A DNA stretch of 64,000 nucleotides from Panopea generosa (Eukaryota; Mollusca; Bivalvia; Adapedonta; Hiatellidae), in assembly GCA_029582155.1 (NCBI GenBank), contig CM055901.1, forward strand, positions 50,411,206 through 50,475,205, read 5' to 3'. The translations under genes and the position numbers were made by a program. Positions 24,946-37,019 of the stretch are shown here, in pieces. The notes beneath the pieces are model-generated. The model searched no databases. It saw only the letters and a list, made by a program, of their open reading frames with translations, and was not told the DNA's origin. The first letter of the stretch is position 1. The number at the start of each line of letters is the position of its first letter.

Positions 24946-27165
24946 ATGGAGAAACATATTTTGGCAGATCTAGGCACCCTGCTTTTTTTTTTAGATAATT
25001 TCAGGGGGCCAGACACGGCCTCCTTACTCACTGCACAAGAAGTTCAGGAATGGACATCAGGGACAGCAGAAATAGTATCTGATGTAAGAACTATGAAGCT
25101 TTGTAACACTCCAGTCATCTTTCAGGCTGGAAAGATTGCAAATTTTGTTGGAAATTGGAAAAAAGTTACAAGTGATGAATCCCTTTTGACAATTGTTAGT
25201 CAATGGTATCATATTGAATTTGAATCTGACCCTTGTAGTCAGTGCTCCAGAAAAGAATACATTTTAATGAGGAGGAAAATACCATAACTGACAAATTATT
25301 ATTTACATTAAGAGAAAAGAATTTCATTAAGGAAACAGTCAATGACAACTGGGAAATAATTAACATATTTATTAGACCCAAATATAATTGGTCAAATAGA
25401 TTAATTTTGAGTCTTAATAATCTAAATGAACCATTAGCCTTGTTAAAACTTATTATTAAATTTAATTGCGAAACAAGTTCTTACAGCTTATACAAATCAA
25501 TCTCAAAGTCTTCCTGGGTAGAACCAGTACAAAGCAAAGCCTCGAGTTTAGTGAAACCCCACCGTTGCTTTGCAAAGATTAACATTAAAGATACTTACTA
25601 TAATATACCTATTGCACAGCAATATAGAAAATATCTAAGATTTAAATGGAAGGGCAGGTTCTATCCGTTTACGTGTCTGGTCCAAACAGTTTAAGCATTG
25701 TGACAAGAATTTTTACAAAATTGTTGAAACCTGTTTTCTCAACATTACGAAAGGCTGGAAATATCAACATTGCATATATTGACGACACTTTATTTCAAAG
25801 TGACACTTTTGACGATTGTAGATAAAATGTGAAAGACACCATAAACTTGGTCGACAGCTCTTTAGATATGACCTTCAAACTAACCACAGGTTAGACTGAA
25901 GGCATTGTTAATCAGTGTTCTAATATATTAAAGAAAAGAGAAATAACAATTAGGGAATTTGCTAAATAACATGTAATTGGTAGACTAGTAGCTATTGAAG
26001 CTGTTAGTACTATAAACCATTAAAAATACCAAAAGATGTGCAATTAAAAAAGGCACCGGGAAATTTCAATAATTACACAACACTGTCAAGTTCTAGCAAA
26101 AACCGTTGATTGATTGTTGGAACAAACTTATAAACCTATTATTTTAGGAAAACCTAGTATTAAAATTGGATCTGATAGTAGTAGAACAGGATATGGGGCA
26201 CTACATGTTATAAATGGATGGGACATAAGTGGAATTTGATCTGACAAGAAACATCACATAAATTATTTGGAATTAAAGGCTGCATCTCTTGCCATTCAAC
26301 GACTTTGTGCAAGTCATTAAAATGGGCATGTTCAAATCTTTTTAGATAACATAACTGCAATAATATATATTTCCAAAATGTGTGGCAGAAAAAGTGACCT
26401 AAATGATCTCATCACTAGAAAAATATGGGAGTGGTGTGCAGTACATGACTGCTTTTCACATACCTGATCATTTAAACATTCCTGCTGATGCACTGAGTAG
26501 ACAAAAACTAAATGCAGACATGGAATGGACATTAGACAAAGACATTTCCAGTGTTATTATGGACAGGTATGAGCAATGTGACATTGATATGTTTGCGGCT
26601 GCGAATAACTGCAGAATGTTGATATATGTTACATACTTCTCTGATCGTGCAGTAATTGCTATAAATGCGTTTTCGCTGAACTGGAATGATTTTAATACTT
26701 ATATGTTTCCACCTTTTAGTGTGCTGGGAGCGATACCTAAAAAAATTGAGGAGGACAAAGCGGAGGCAGTATTGGTTTCCATGGCTGTTACAAATGATAA
26801 CTGCTCAACTATTCATTTTACCGAGGGCAAATCAAATCTTGACACATCCGAAAACACTTCAACATCATCCATTGGAAAAACTGCAATTATGTGTTTTCAA
26901 AATTTCAGGGAGGAAATGTGTTGTCCAGGCGTTTCATCAGAAACTGCCGATATCATCATATCTTCATGAAGACCAACCATGCAAAAGCAATGTGGGACAA
27001 ATATCTTGAAATGGTTGTTGTTTTGTGGTGAACAAAAAGTTTTTTCCACTTGTGAAGGACGTGGTGCATGTTTTAACAGAGGTCTGGGTTTTACAGTACC
27101 ATAAATACAGCCAATCTGCCTTATCTAGTTTTGTATATGTTTTAAATAATATAAATATAGGGACA
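24945..27165 (+). mobile_element. Broken DIRS-like retroelement fossil
   Basis: Family: DIRS-like (tyrosine-recombinase retroelement). Recognisable parts in order: a segment before the RT (about 25110-25260); reverse transcriptase (about 25540-25800, with DIRS-typical blocks); RNase H (about 26150-26480); the conserved region that follows RNase H in DIRS elements (about 26560-26790); and the start of a tyrosine-recombinase region (about 26930-27160). It is broken, with on the order of ten interruptions, and incomplete, so it is old. A stretch at about 25495-25535 (TCCTGGGTAGAACCAGTAC) matches the SINE A body and may be an inserted SINE fragment. No flanking inverted or split repeats were identified. 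Tandem arrays lie on both sides. Confidence 0.85.
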
Positions 27166-27167
27166 CG

Positions 27168-28585
27168 TAATTATACCTGTATTATTACTTGGTAATTATA
27201 CCTGTATGTATGGATTGTTACTGGGTAATTGTACCTGTATGTATGAATTGTTACTTGGTAATTATACCTGTATGTATGGATTGTCACTGGGTAATTGTAC
27301 CTGTATGTATGAATTGTTACTTGGTAATTATACCTGTATGTATGGATTGTCACTGGGTAATTGTACCTGTATGTATGGATTGTTACCTGGTAATTGTACC
27401 TGTATGTATGGATTGTTACTGGGTAATTGTACCTGTATGTATGTATTGTTACTGGGTAATTGTATGCATGGATTGTTACTTGGTAATTATACCTATATGT
27501 ATGGATTGTTACTTGGTTATTATACCTATATGTATGGATTGTTACTTGGTAATTGTATGTATGCATTGTTACTTGGTAATTGTATGTATAGATTGTTACT
27601 TGGTAATTGTATGTATAGATTGTTACTTGTTTATACCTGTATGTATTGATTGTTACTGGATAAATGTATGCATGGATTGTTACTTGGTAATTATACCTAT
27701 ATGTATGGATTGTTACTTGGTTATTATACCTATATGTATGGATTGTTACTTGGTAATTGTATGTATGGATTGTTACTTGGTAATTGTATGTATAGATTGT
27801 TACTTGGTAATTGTATGTATAGATTGTTACTTGTTTATACCTGTATGTATTGATTGTTACTGGATAAATGTATGTATGGATTGTTACTTGGTTTAAACCT
27901 GTATGTATGGATTGTTACTTGGTAATTGTATGTATGGATTGTTACTTGGTTTATACCTGTATGTATGGATTGTATCTTGGTAATTGTATGTATGGATTGT
28001 TACTTGGTTTATACCTGTATGTATGGATTGTTACTTGGTTATTATACCTATATGTATGGATTGTTACTTGGTAATTGTATGTATGGATTGTTACTTGGTA
28101 ATTGTATGTATAGATTGTTACTTGGTAATTGTATGTATAGATTGTTACTTGTTTATACCTGTATGTATTGATTGTTACTGGATAAATGTATGTATGGATT
28201 GTTACTTGGTTTATACCTGTATGTATGGATTGTTACTTGGTAATTGTATGTATGCATTGTTATTTGTTTATACCTGTATGTATTGATTGTTACTTGGTTA
28301 TTGTATGTATGGATTGTTACTTGGTTTATACCTGTATGTATGGATTGTTACTTGGTAATTGTATGTATGGATTGTTACTTGGTTTATACCTGTATGTATG
28401 GATTGTTACTTGGTAATTGTATGTATGCATTGTTACTTGTTTATACCTGTATGTATGGATTGTTACTTGGTAATTGTATGTATGCATTGTTACTTGTTTA
28501 TACCTGTATGTATGGATTGTTACTTGGTAATTGTATGTATGGATTGTTACTTGGTTTATACCTGTATGTATGGATTGTTTATTAA
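27168..28585. repeat. Minisatellite, 33-bp and 27-bp units
   Basis: The 33-bp unit is TAATTGTACCTGTATGTATG plus GATTGTTACTGGG. The 27-bp unit lacks the ACCTGT block (AATTGTATGTATAGATTGTT ACTTGGT). Both are multiples of three, so a 235-codon frame (27189-27896) and several others stay open. A block of about 200 bp containing GGATAAATGTATG recurs near 27456, 27654 and 28170, giving a higher-order repeat. Confidence 0.93.
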
Positions 28586-29901
28586 AGGAATATAGTTTAA
28601 TAAATACCTGAAATTGGTTATTTTCATATTGGTTTCAAATGATTGCATCATTAGAATTTATGACCATAAATCATGAACTCTAAAAACTCCTGAAATTCTT
28701 GATGGTAGACTAGGATAATAAAATTGACAAATTAAATGAAACTTGATGTTTGATGTTAATTTTGTTAGTCCTAATCTACCAAGAATCACAGACCCACCCA
28801 ATTACCCACCTGCTTCATGATTCATGGTCCCATCTCTCTGTCTGATATTCTCGTGTCATGTGACCGCGCATCAACATAAGTGTCGTTTAATTTGTCAATT
28901 CTATAACATTGAAAGGAATGTAACTCCGACTTAAAATTTGATTAAAATTTTGTCAAGCATGTCGTGTTCAACTTTATAGTGCTCATCATTATAATTTTCT
29001 TTTAACCAATTTTCATAAATTTGCTCTTAGCCATGAACTAAAACACTATTTGCAACATATGTAAGTCGATTCCAGCAAAAGTTGCCATCAGACCGAGCAC
29101 TGATAACTTACTAAAATTGCCAACAGGTTCTACTTATCATTAACGTTACCACTATTATGTGAATAATTTACATTTACACACCGGAATACAGTGGGAAATT
29201 CGAGAAATAAAGGTATATAGAGCTTGAAATTTCTCTTGCATAAAGAGAAAACTTATACTTCCAGGACACTAACCAGTGGGAACAATGACCACGCTCCTCT
29301 ACAAAGGATGAAATCGTGATGATTTCTAGTAACAACTTTCACTTTGTATCTGTTATGACAATGAGTACCGAATGCAAGTTTCATCTGGTAACTCTTGTCT
29401 AGGATCCACCCTTGCATATTCACTTAATATTGTTGCACAAGCCATGATGTAACAAACCATTTTCTCACTATCAATACTGAGTTCTTTGTTTAGTACAGTT
29501 ATTAAAACAGTAATTTTAATTTTATGTGAATGATTCAGCGCTACCATGAAATAAATTAGCTTGTGGGTTCCAACCCATCAACACTAAGGACTCTGAATAA
29601 AAGGGATGGCCTTAAAAATGATCTAATTGCATTTTACTGGCTATTAAATTTCTACAGCATCTCCTACAGTCCCCCATGCTGTTTCTCTCTGAAGTACTTA
29701 ACAAGCTTCGTGACTCATTTTCTGCCTAGGGTGTTTAGACCCACATAAAATTGTAAACAAAATCCTTTCTTATTATTAAAAATAATGTAATTTATATTTA
29801 TTTTTTAGTTTGAATAGTTTCTCAGTGGTCAAATAAACATGTAATAATATCATCTAGAAGAGTAAAACTGATTTAAAACTAAAAACGTTTCCGAAGTTTA
29901 A
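28586..29901. other. Non-coding spacer
   Basis: AT-rich sequence without clear tandem structure. Short frames at 29353-29547 (-) and 29563-29748 (+) carry no recognisable motif. Confidence 0.5.
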
Positions 29902-29929
29902 TTACCCCTTTACTTCATATAGACACCTT

Positions 29930-30265
29930 TGGACACCTCCAATATAGACGCCTTTGGACACCTCTAATATAGAAGCCTTTGGACACCTTTAATATAGAAG
30001 GCTTTGGACACTTCTAATATAGACGCCTTTGGACACCTCTAATATAAACGCCCTTGGACACCTCTAATATAACGCCTTTGGTCACCTTTAATATAGAAGG
30101 CTTTGGACACTTCTAATATAGACGCCTTTGGACACCTCTAATATAAATGCCTTTGGACACCTCTAATATAAATGCCTTTGGACACCTCTAATATAAACGC
30201 CCTTGGACACCTCTAATATAACGCCTTTGGTCACCTTTAATATAGACACCTTTGGACACCTCAAA
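29930..30265. repeat. 25-bp minisatellite, left part
   Basis: The unit is AATATAGACGCCTTTGGACA plus CCTCT, about 13 copies. It continues at 34987 after the LINE. Confidence 0.93.
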
Positions 30266-30770
30266 TGTACTTTAACTTTATTTTATTTGTATCAAGGCCA
30301 CCGGCCCATACACAATACAATAATAAACAAATATAAACAATGCATAGTAGTGTGCACATGTGATATAATTATTTCAGTTACTAATATATTTATACACACA
30401 TTTCATATATATATACATACATATTCAATAAACTAACTAGATACCTTGAATGTGTGAATTTCTCGATGTGAATGCATAATATATAAACATTGCTAAATTG
30501 CGTACAATATTTTCATTTTTAATAGACATTAATATATTAAATTTGCTCAAGGCCGGGGATTTCAAAATATTTCTTTGGCAGATACTTTAAGCGTAGCATC
30601 CTATATAAAGGACATACTAAAAGAAAGTGGTATTCTGTTGCAATAAGTAAATATGCAATAACGCATTTCTCTTGGAATATTCATATGACGTCCTTTTTCA
30701 ATCATTAAAGTATGAGAAGAAGTTCTAAATGTAACAATACTCTGTCTTAACTTTAGTATTTTATTATATT

Positions 30771-33585
30771 TTAAATATTATTCGAAACTGAAATTGCATT
30801 TAAACTCTCTATACAGTAATTACTTATTATTCTGTGGGAAATCAGCATGTCAGTTTTGAATATATTGATCTTTATGTGTACGACAAACAATTTAGCTACA
30901 TTCTGCCTATCCCAAACATACCCAAATCCATTTTTATACAAATTCATACAAACAGTAGACACCCAGTTTTTGTACCCTTGTTCGTCAAAATATTTAAGCA
31001 TATTATAACATTTTTTAACATATCTAGTATTTGGTAAACTCAATATTCTTAACCAAAAATTAATACAACGTTTAGCAGCTACTATATACATAGGATATCT
31101 CTCACAGTCCCCATAACTGTGGCATTACAAGATCTAAATGGTGCATTCATATATATTTTACATGTATAAATATGTACACGTTCAACGCAATCACGTTGTT
31201 CTAGACCCCACAATTCAGAACCATACATTAATACAGAACAAACTTTTGTATCAAATATTTTAAAAAATGTTGAAGAAGGCATAGGTAGTAAATTATTCAC
31301 ACCTTTTAGAACAGATATTAAAACCCGTTTAGCTTTATTCGCCATATTTTCAGACAATTTATAAAGTGATAGTTTACTTGTAAATAGCAAACCAACATAG
31401 GAAAAAGCGTTTACTGTTTCTAATTGATGATTATCATAAAACCATTTTTCACAACAATTTTTGTTTTTCCTACATTTACATCCAACAACCAGTCCAAACA
31501 GTACTGATGGAGATAATTTAGTTGTTGCTGTAAACCGCCAACAGTATCGGCAATTAATGCTACATCGTCAGCAAAAAGTAAAGAAAAGATTTCAGTGATC
31601 TCAGGACACAATTGTATGCCATGTGTACCATTGCTAGCAACAGTTGCATTTAATTCATTTATAAAAGTTGTAAATAATATAGGGCTTAACTTGCAGCCTT
31701 GTCTAAATCAAAGTGGACAATTAAAATACTTTGTAAAGGTTGATCCGATTCTTACTCTAGCTTTTACGGATCAATAAATACTTTTTATGGACTGAAATAG
31801 ATGGCCTTTAATTCCAATTTGTTGTAACACTGGATACAATTTAGATCTATTAACAGAGTCAAACGCTTTTTTAAAGTCTACAAACGCCCCATAAACAGGT
31901 TTATTTTTCTTACACAAATATTTGTTAATCAAGGAATACAAAACAAAGCCATTATCAATGGTCGAATAGCCAGAACGAAAAACTGCCTGCGACTCGGTTA
32001 TTTTATCAAAAGCATTAACAAAAAACATAACCCGCTTAGTCAAGAGACTAATGATCTATAAGAGATATGCCTCTGTAATTGTCTGGATCATTTATTTGCC
32101 CCTTTTTATATACGGGGACAATTATACATTTTGTCCATGAAGCTGGAAATTCTCCAGATCTATAGATTCTATTAAACAGTTTCTGAATAAATGGTAACAA
32201 AATATTAATGCCATGAATAAAATTTTCTGCAACAAGATTACCACTTGCAGATTTTTTTTGGGTCAATACCCTTTACTGCATCAACAATTTCATTTGTGAT
32301 GTCACTGTTAAACTTCAATTATTACTTCAATATCATCAAGGTCAAGATTTACTTCGCTATCGTCTTCTATGGTTGCAACACCATCACTATTAAAAACTTG
32401 TTTAAAATGATTGAACCACTGAGATGAAGAAATTGTTGGGACTTGGCCCTGAAGCTGTATATATAACTTTAAATTCTTCGAAAACATCTTTGGATTTTTA
32501 ACCGATGATTCCAGTTTATTTAAGAAAGCATCATTATAAGTCTTTTTCTTACATTATATAAATATTTATACTGTTTACAACCGTCCAAATATAAATTCAG
32601 ATCACACGTTAATTGGCTACGTCGCCATTCGTGAAGCAGTTTATTTTGTTTAGTTTTAAGAGAATTGCACTCACTGTCAAACCATTTCTTTAACGACCAT
32701 TTTTTAGAATCACCCTTTAAATATTGAAATCGTTCACTACAAGTTAAAATAGTTGACTCAAATGTATTAACAATATCTTCAATTTCAACATTTTCATCAT
32801 CTATTTTATCAGTAATATTATTAAATATTCTATCAAGTACATTTTCATACAGCACAGTTTTAAAATCTTCAGCACAATTACTATCGAAACAATATTTTGT
32901 TGACGACTGTTTATAAGTCATAGGCACATCAGATACCTGCTCAACATTTTTTATAACGGCCCTACTTAAGGATAATAAAACAGGCAAGTGATCTCTGTCT
33001 GACCTGGTCTGTGTTTCAAAATCAATAATACTATCAAATATGTTTCTGGTAGCAATAAAATAGTCTACAGTAGTACATCCATGTATACTGATATATGTAA
33101 AGCCACCGTAAAATTTATCAGACCCTAATCTACCATTTATGATTAGAAGGGAATATTCTTTACATAGAGTTACTAAATCTCAACCAAATTTGTTAATTGT
33201 ATTATCTTGGTTATACCTCTTATTACAATGGTTATCATCAAATATATCTACATACTCTTGAAATTCAGGAATGTTGTCTAATAGAAACAGTTTTATCAAG
33301 ATCACCTGTCCGGGCTTTTAAATCCCCACATAACAATATATTACAATTTGTAAGTAAATTGCTACTATTTAACAGTAACCCTTCCAAACACTGTATTCCC
33401 TTTTGACTCAGATCTCCATAAAATGGAGAGCTGTCGGGTGGCAAATATAAACACATCAATATAAAATTTGTTTGCATATTTACAATACTTTTATCAAATT
33501 CAAGTATAACACCGAATTCAAAATCATCAATGATTCTAGAGACATTTGAAAAGCAATTGTTGACAAAAATTATAACACCACCCAT
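30771..33585 (-). pseudogene. LINE ORF2: endonuclease remnant plus reverse transcriptase
   Basis: Endonuclease: GGVIIFVNN, CLYLPPDSSPFYG, LLCGDLKARTGD (33265-33585; the family usually has GDLN, so Asn is replaced by Lys), then NGRLGSDK (about 33115-33138), VDYFIAT, and SDRDHLPVLL at its end. The N-terminal part of the domain is absent. Linker: 32520-32987, with KKWFDSECNSLKTKQNKLL. Reverse transcriptase: FPASWTKCIIVPVYKKG and NYRGISL (32048-32266), AFVDFKKAFDSVNRSKLY (31771-32043, catalytic Asp kept), RQGCKLSPILFTTFINELN (about 31630-31690), FADDVALIADT (31420-31611, catalytic pair kept). C-terminal part: VLMYGSELWGLEQRD (31082-31390) and NFWLRILSLPNTRYVKKCY (30771-31091). At least six frame changes or stops separate these blocks. 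Confidence 0.88.
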
Positions 33586-34394
33586 ATTTCGATACCCTTT
33601 CCACGCAAATCAGCCCTAACCGAAAACAACTTTATTTTACTTTCAAAATCCTTAAACTTTATTAAAACCATTCTTGGTTGATCTGGTTGTGACTGGCCAA
33701 GCCTTTTTGCATACAAAACCACATCCGCGCTATAGTCTCCGCCTGCATATGAGGTATCCATAATTTCTGATTTTATTTTTGATTTTAATAACCCATCAGA
33801 TTCATTTTCAGATTCGGTAAGTCCAAACACTCTCAAATTGTTTTTCCTGGTTTCCATTTCCATGTAGTCAATTTGTCATTCAAGCTTCTCAATTCGCTCT
33901 GACTTTATTTCATTTTCCAATGAAAAAGCACGCATATTGGAATCTATGATCTCATTCCCGTACGAAAGATTATCAAATTTCGACTCCATTTCCTTAAATC
34001 TGTTTTCGAGATCTCTTTGCTTCAATTCAACGCTTGCAACGTTCTCCCTTATATCTGCAGCATCTTTTCGAACCAACAACATTTCTGTCCTTACGGCCAT
34101 TACCTCACGTTTAACTTCATCAAGCTGATCTGACATTTTCATATTTGAGTTCGAAATAGCATCAAATATTTGCTGAGTCTCAGACGATGGCCCTGGATTT
34201 AATTCCACGTCATTTGCAATAACCAATAACCTTTGACAATAAGATGTATACAACTTACTGTCACTTAGGCACGTTGCTATGGGTGTAGTTTCTGTTCCTG
34301 TTAAGACAGACCCGACATGGAACCGAAAATCAGCCACTGTACATGGTATAATGTTGCTTGTAGCATAGTGCCCCTGGAGAAACTGGCAAGTCAT
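33570..34394 (-). pseudogene. LINE ORF1 with N-terminal 2A recoding motif
   Basis: The first open stretch (34394 down to 33876, 172 codons) begins MTCQFLQGHY. Residues 56-69 read LLVIANDVELNPGP, a full match to the DxExNPGP 2A motif (34188-34229). In known 2A sequences the ribosome skips the bond between the final Gly and Pro. Residues about 75-172 are rich in charged and heptad-like residues (QLDEVKREVMAVRTEM), a probable coiled coil. After a single in-frame TGA, the same frame continues at 33863-33570 with NNLRVFGL and RMVLIKFKDFESKIKLF, typical of the RRM-like part of LINE ORF1 proteins. The C-terminal part is missing where the frame meets the endonuclease remnant. 2A motifs at the start of ORF1 are known in APE-type LINEs of several invertebrates. 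The start codon is the first Met in this frame; the true start could be upstream. Confidence 0.82.
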
Positions 34395-34986
34395 CAGTGA
34401 CTCCCAAAAGTATAAATAATATGACTATACATGACGCTAACACTGTAGTGGATATCACCAGATTTTGTATAAGCATTATAGTTCTCTTTACACCGATTAG
34501 ATTTCTCACTAAATTTTCCTCCACAGAAAATACCAATCCACAATTGGTAGGTTGATATATCTATACCCATTTTATGAATATGACCGTGTTTCAAACAATG
34601 TGCACAGAAAAAGGTCGGGATAAATATAAATATGTCCTTTATCCACTTCTGTAGTTTTATAATTACGCAACACCTGTACTCTGTGTCCATCACGTGACGC
34701 TTTACCCCATAACAATAGGATAATGGGCGGGCAAGTTGGTCAGCTCAATTCATTGATGCGTTGCATGTTTTATCGATATTTTGATATTACATAAACTTTT
34801 TGTATTTGAATAACCCGTAAACCCTTATTACAAATCAACAAGATATAATTACCATCGCAAAGTCCATATCTTGCACTAAAAGTTCATATAAAATTTATTC
34901 GTTTGCATTCACAAATTTCCACATAAACTGTCAATATTAGTCCGGGCAGAAAACACATCCGTCACATTACACACTACACAAAAGTA

Positions 34987-35535
34987 TAGAAGGCTTTGGA
35001 CACCTCTAATATAGACGCCTTTGGACACCTCTTATATAGACGCCTTAAGGCACCTCTAATATAGACGCCTAAGGACACCTCTAATAAAAACGCCTTTGGA
35101 CACCTCTAATATAAACGTCTAATATAAACGCCTTTGGACACCTCTAATATAAACGCTTTTGGACACCTCTAATATAGACGTCTTTGGACACCTCTAATGT
35201 AGACGCCTTTGGACACCTATAATATAGACGCCTTTGGACACCTCTAATATAGGCGCCTTTGGACATCTCTAATGTAGACACCTTTGGACACCTATAATAT
35301 AGACGCCTTTGGACACCTCTGATATAGACCCTTAGGACGCCTCTAATATAAACGCCTTTGGACACCTCTAATATAAACGCCTTTGGACACCTCTAATATA
35401 AACGCCTTTGGACACCTCTAATACAGACGCCTTTGGACACCTCTAATATAGAAGGCTTTGGACACCTCTAATTAATGCCTTTTTATACCTAAAATAGACT
35501 CCTTTTGATATCTAATATAGAAGGCTTTTGAATTA
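34987..35535. repeat. 25-bp minisatellite, right part
   Basis: Same unit as 29930-30265 (AGACGCCTTTGGACACCTCT plus AATAT), about 21 copies, with decayed units at the right edge (TTTTTATACCTAAAATAGAC). Confidence 0.93.
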
Positions 35536-35639
35536 TTGGGTGAATTATGTTTAAATAAACTGACAGAGTTGAAAACACTGTTTCAAAGGCTTTCTGTGAT
35601 TGGTGCGGGAAAACGCGCATCTATGGAGTAAATGGTTAC

Positions 35640-37019
35640 TTCATGCGCCTTTAAAATAAACCATTTGGTGGGGGGGGGGGGGGAATATTTATAAAGTTGG
35701 GTGGAATGGGGTAGGTCTTTAATATACAAGTACAACTATCTAATGAATGGTTTACAAAAAAAGTTTACATTTATTATGAATGCACTCCTTCAATACCATG
35801 GAAGGATACGCTGGTGCTTGTTATAAATGATTTATAGTATTATAATTATATTCACTGCTCTCCAGATTAGAAATAACAAAATCCAAAATTGATATTGGAT
35901 AAAATGTATAATTATATATTTAGATTTTGTTGTTAATACATGACCCCCAACTATAACATTTGTTGTTTTGTTCAATTGACCAGGAACTATATAACTGATG
36001 CCTGAAAAAAAATATGTTCTGTTCTGCTTAGAAGTAAACGTTCCTAATACCCCAGACATGTATGGGCGTAATATTCCTCGGATTGGGAGGTGGGAGGATG
36101 TGTCATAAAGTTGCCACAAACAAGTGCCATATATTTTGTGTAAATGAGGTTTGGCTGTCACATTACCACGTAGAGATCTTAGATTCAATTCAGAACTTTT
36201 GTATCTAATATCAGCATGTTCAGTAATTTTTTTTCTCATTTAAATTCCATTCAAAGTCCCGCATTATGTTATGGCTGTTGACATAACGGATTGTAAAATC
36301 CCTTTCATTCATTTCATAGCTTCCCAGTTTCTATAAAGATATTTAAAATTTGATCTTTGTTTTTAGACTGCCATCATAACTAGGGGTGTCTAATAGGACT
36401 GAATAAACACCAAAAGTAATAAACCTTGATCAGTCTCACTCCTCGATCTTGGTTTATAATGTTTGCAAATTCACAAATAGCAAGCCCGTTATAAGCCGCC
36501 ATTTTTTATGGCTTCCAATGTTTCTTATGATATAATTATCATAATTTTACTCTAAAATCATACAGATTTAAATTTCAATGCTTTGATAAAGTTGACCTTT
36601 TTAGCTATGGCATTTGTCTGTATGTCAGTTGCACTGAAGATTTTCGACAGATTTATGCAGACTAACACAATAACAATGTTTGGTCTGTAACACATTTACG
36701 CAATTTATTGCCATGTTGTGTCATGATTAATGGAAGAAACAAAACTTTTGTTTCTAGAGGGACAACAGTAAACAAAGTTGCAGCTTCCAATTCAGTTCCA
36801 ATTTACCAAAACAAAATGTTTTTGTCTAACAAACTCTAACCATTTATTTGAAATTTTGGTCTTCCAGCCATAAATAATTTCCAAACAAGAAATGTCACTG
36901 GTTAGTGTCACATGCCCCCTAAATGGTCTGTGAAAATAATGATAAATAGGTAGGGATGTATATGTATCCATGAATATTAAGAGCAATGGACGGTCGTTTC
37001 AGACTAGATATGCAATTTC
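35640..37019. other. Non-coding spacer with a G14 run
   Basis: A run of 14 G lies at 35670-35683. A 135-codon minus-strand frame (35832-36239) has no motif I recognise and no supporting splice structure, so it is not called. The rest is AT-rich. Confidence 0.45.

Larger units (their letters stand above)
30270..34985 (-). mobile_element. APE-type non-LTR retrotransposon (LINE), broken, about 4.7 kb
   Basis: On the minus strand, in order: a 5' region, an ORF1 with a 2A motif, coiled coil and RNA-binding-like domain, then ORF2 with an APE endonuclease remnant and a reverse transcriptase. The 3' tail ends GATACAAATAAAATAAAG, an AATAAA-type tail, at about 30270-30300. Both ends abut the same 25-bp array, which defines the limits. 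CAAATGTA (30262-30269) and CAAAAGTA (34979-34986) are a possible, imperfect 8-bp target duplication. Clade is not resolved (CR1/L2/Ingi-like group). The copy is dead. Confidence 0.9.
29902..35639. mobile_element. piggyBac-type (TTAA) MITE with expanded core, split by a LINE
   Basis: The left end is TTACCCCTTTACTTCATATA and the right end ATCTATGGAGTAAATGGTTA. They are inverted repeats of each other and match the intact ends of the compact copy at 39881-40110 (TTAACCCTTTACTTCATA... and ...GGAGTAAAGGGTTAA). TTAA plus CCC/CCT-type ends is the known signature of piggyBac-related elements. The core holds a 25-bp minisatellite on both sides of a LINE insertion, followed by a unique right arm (TGGGTGAATTATGTTTAAAT to GGTGCGGGAAAACGCG) shared with the compact copy. 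Both TTAA ends have mutated here. Confidence 0.8.

Noticed and set aside
24504-25031. Long frames on both strands at the right end of the 63/64-bp array
   Set aside because: Explained by runs of 63-bp units; no start context or conserved domain within the array part.
27189-27896. 235-codon open frame, Cys-rich 11-residue repeat
   Set aside because: It lies entirely in the 33/27-bp tandem array and exists because the periods are multiples of three. The opposite strand is also open for 131 codons.
35670-35683. G-quadruplex candidate (G14 run)
   Set aside because: A single homopolymer run, as common next to repeats in such genomes. It lacks the four spaced G tracts of a classical motif.
35832-36239. 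135-codon minus-strand frame
   Set aside because: No domain, no splice context and a low-complexity hydrophobic end. At this AT content, an isolated frame of this length on either strand of 64 kb is not convincing.
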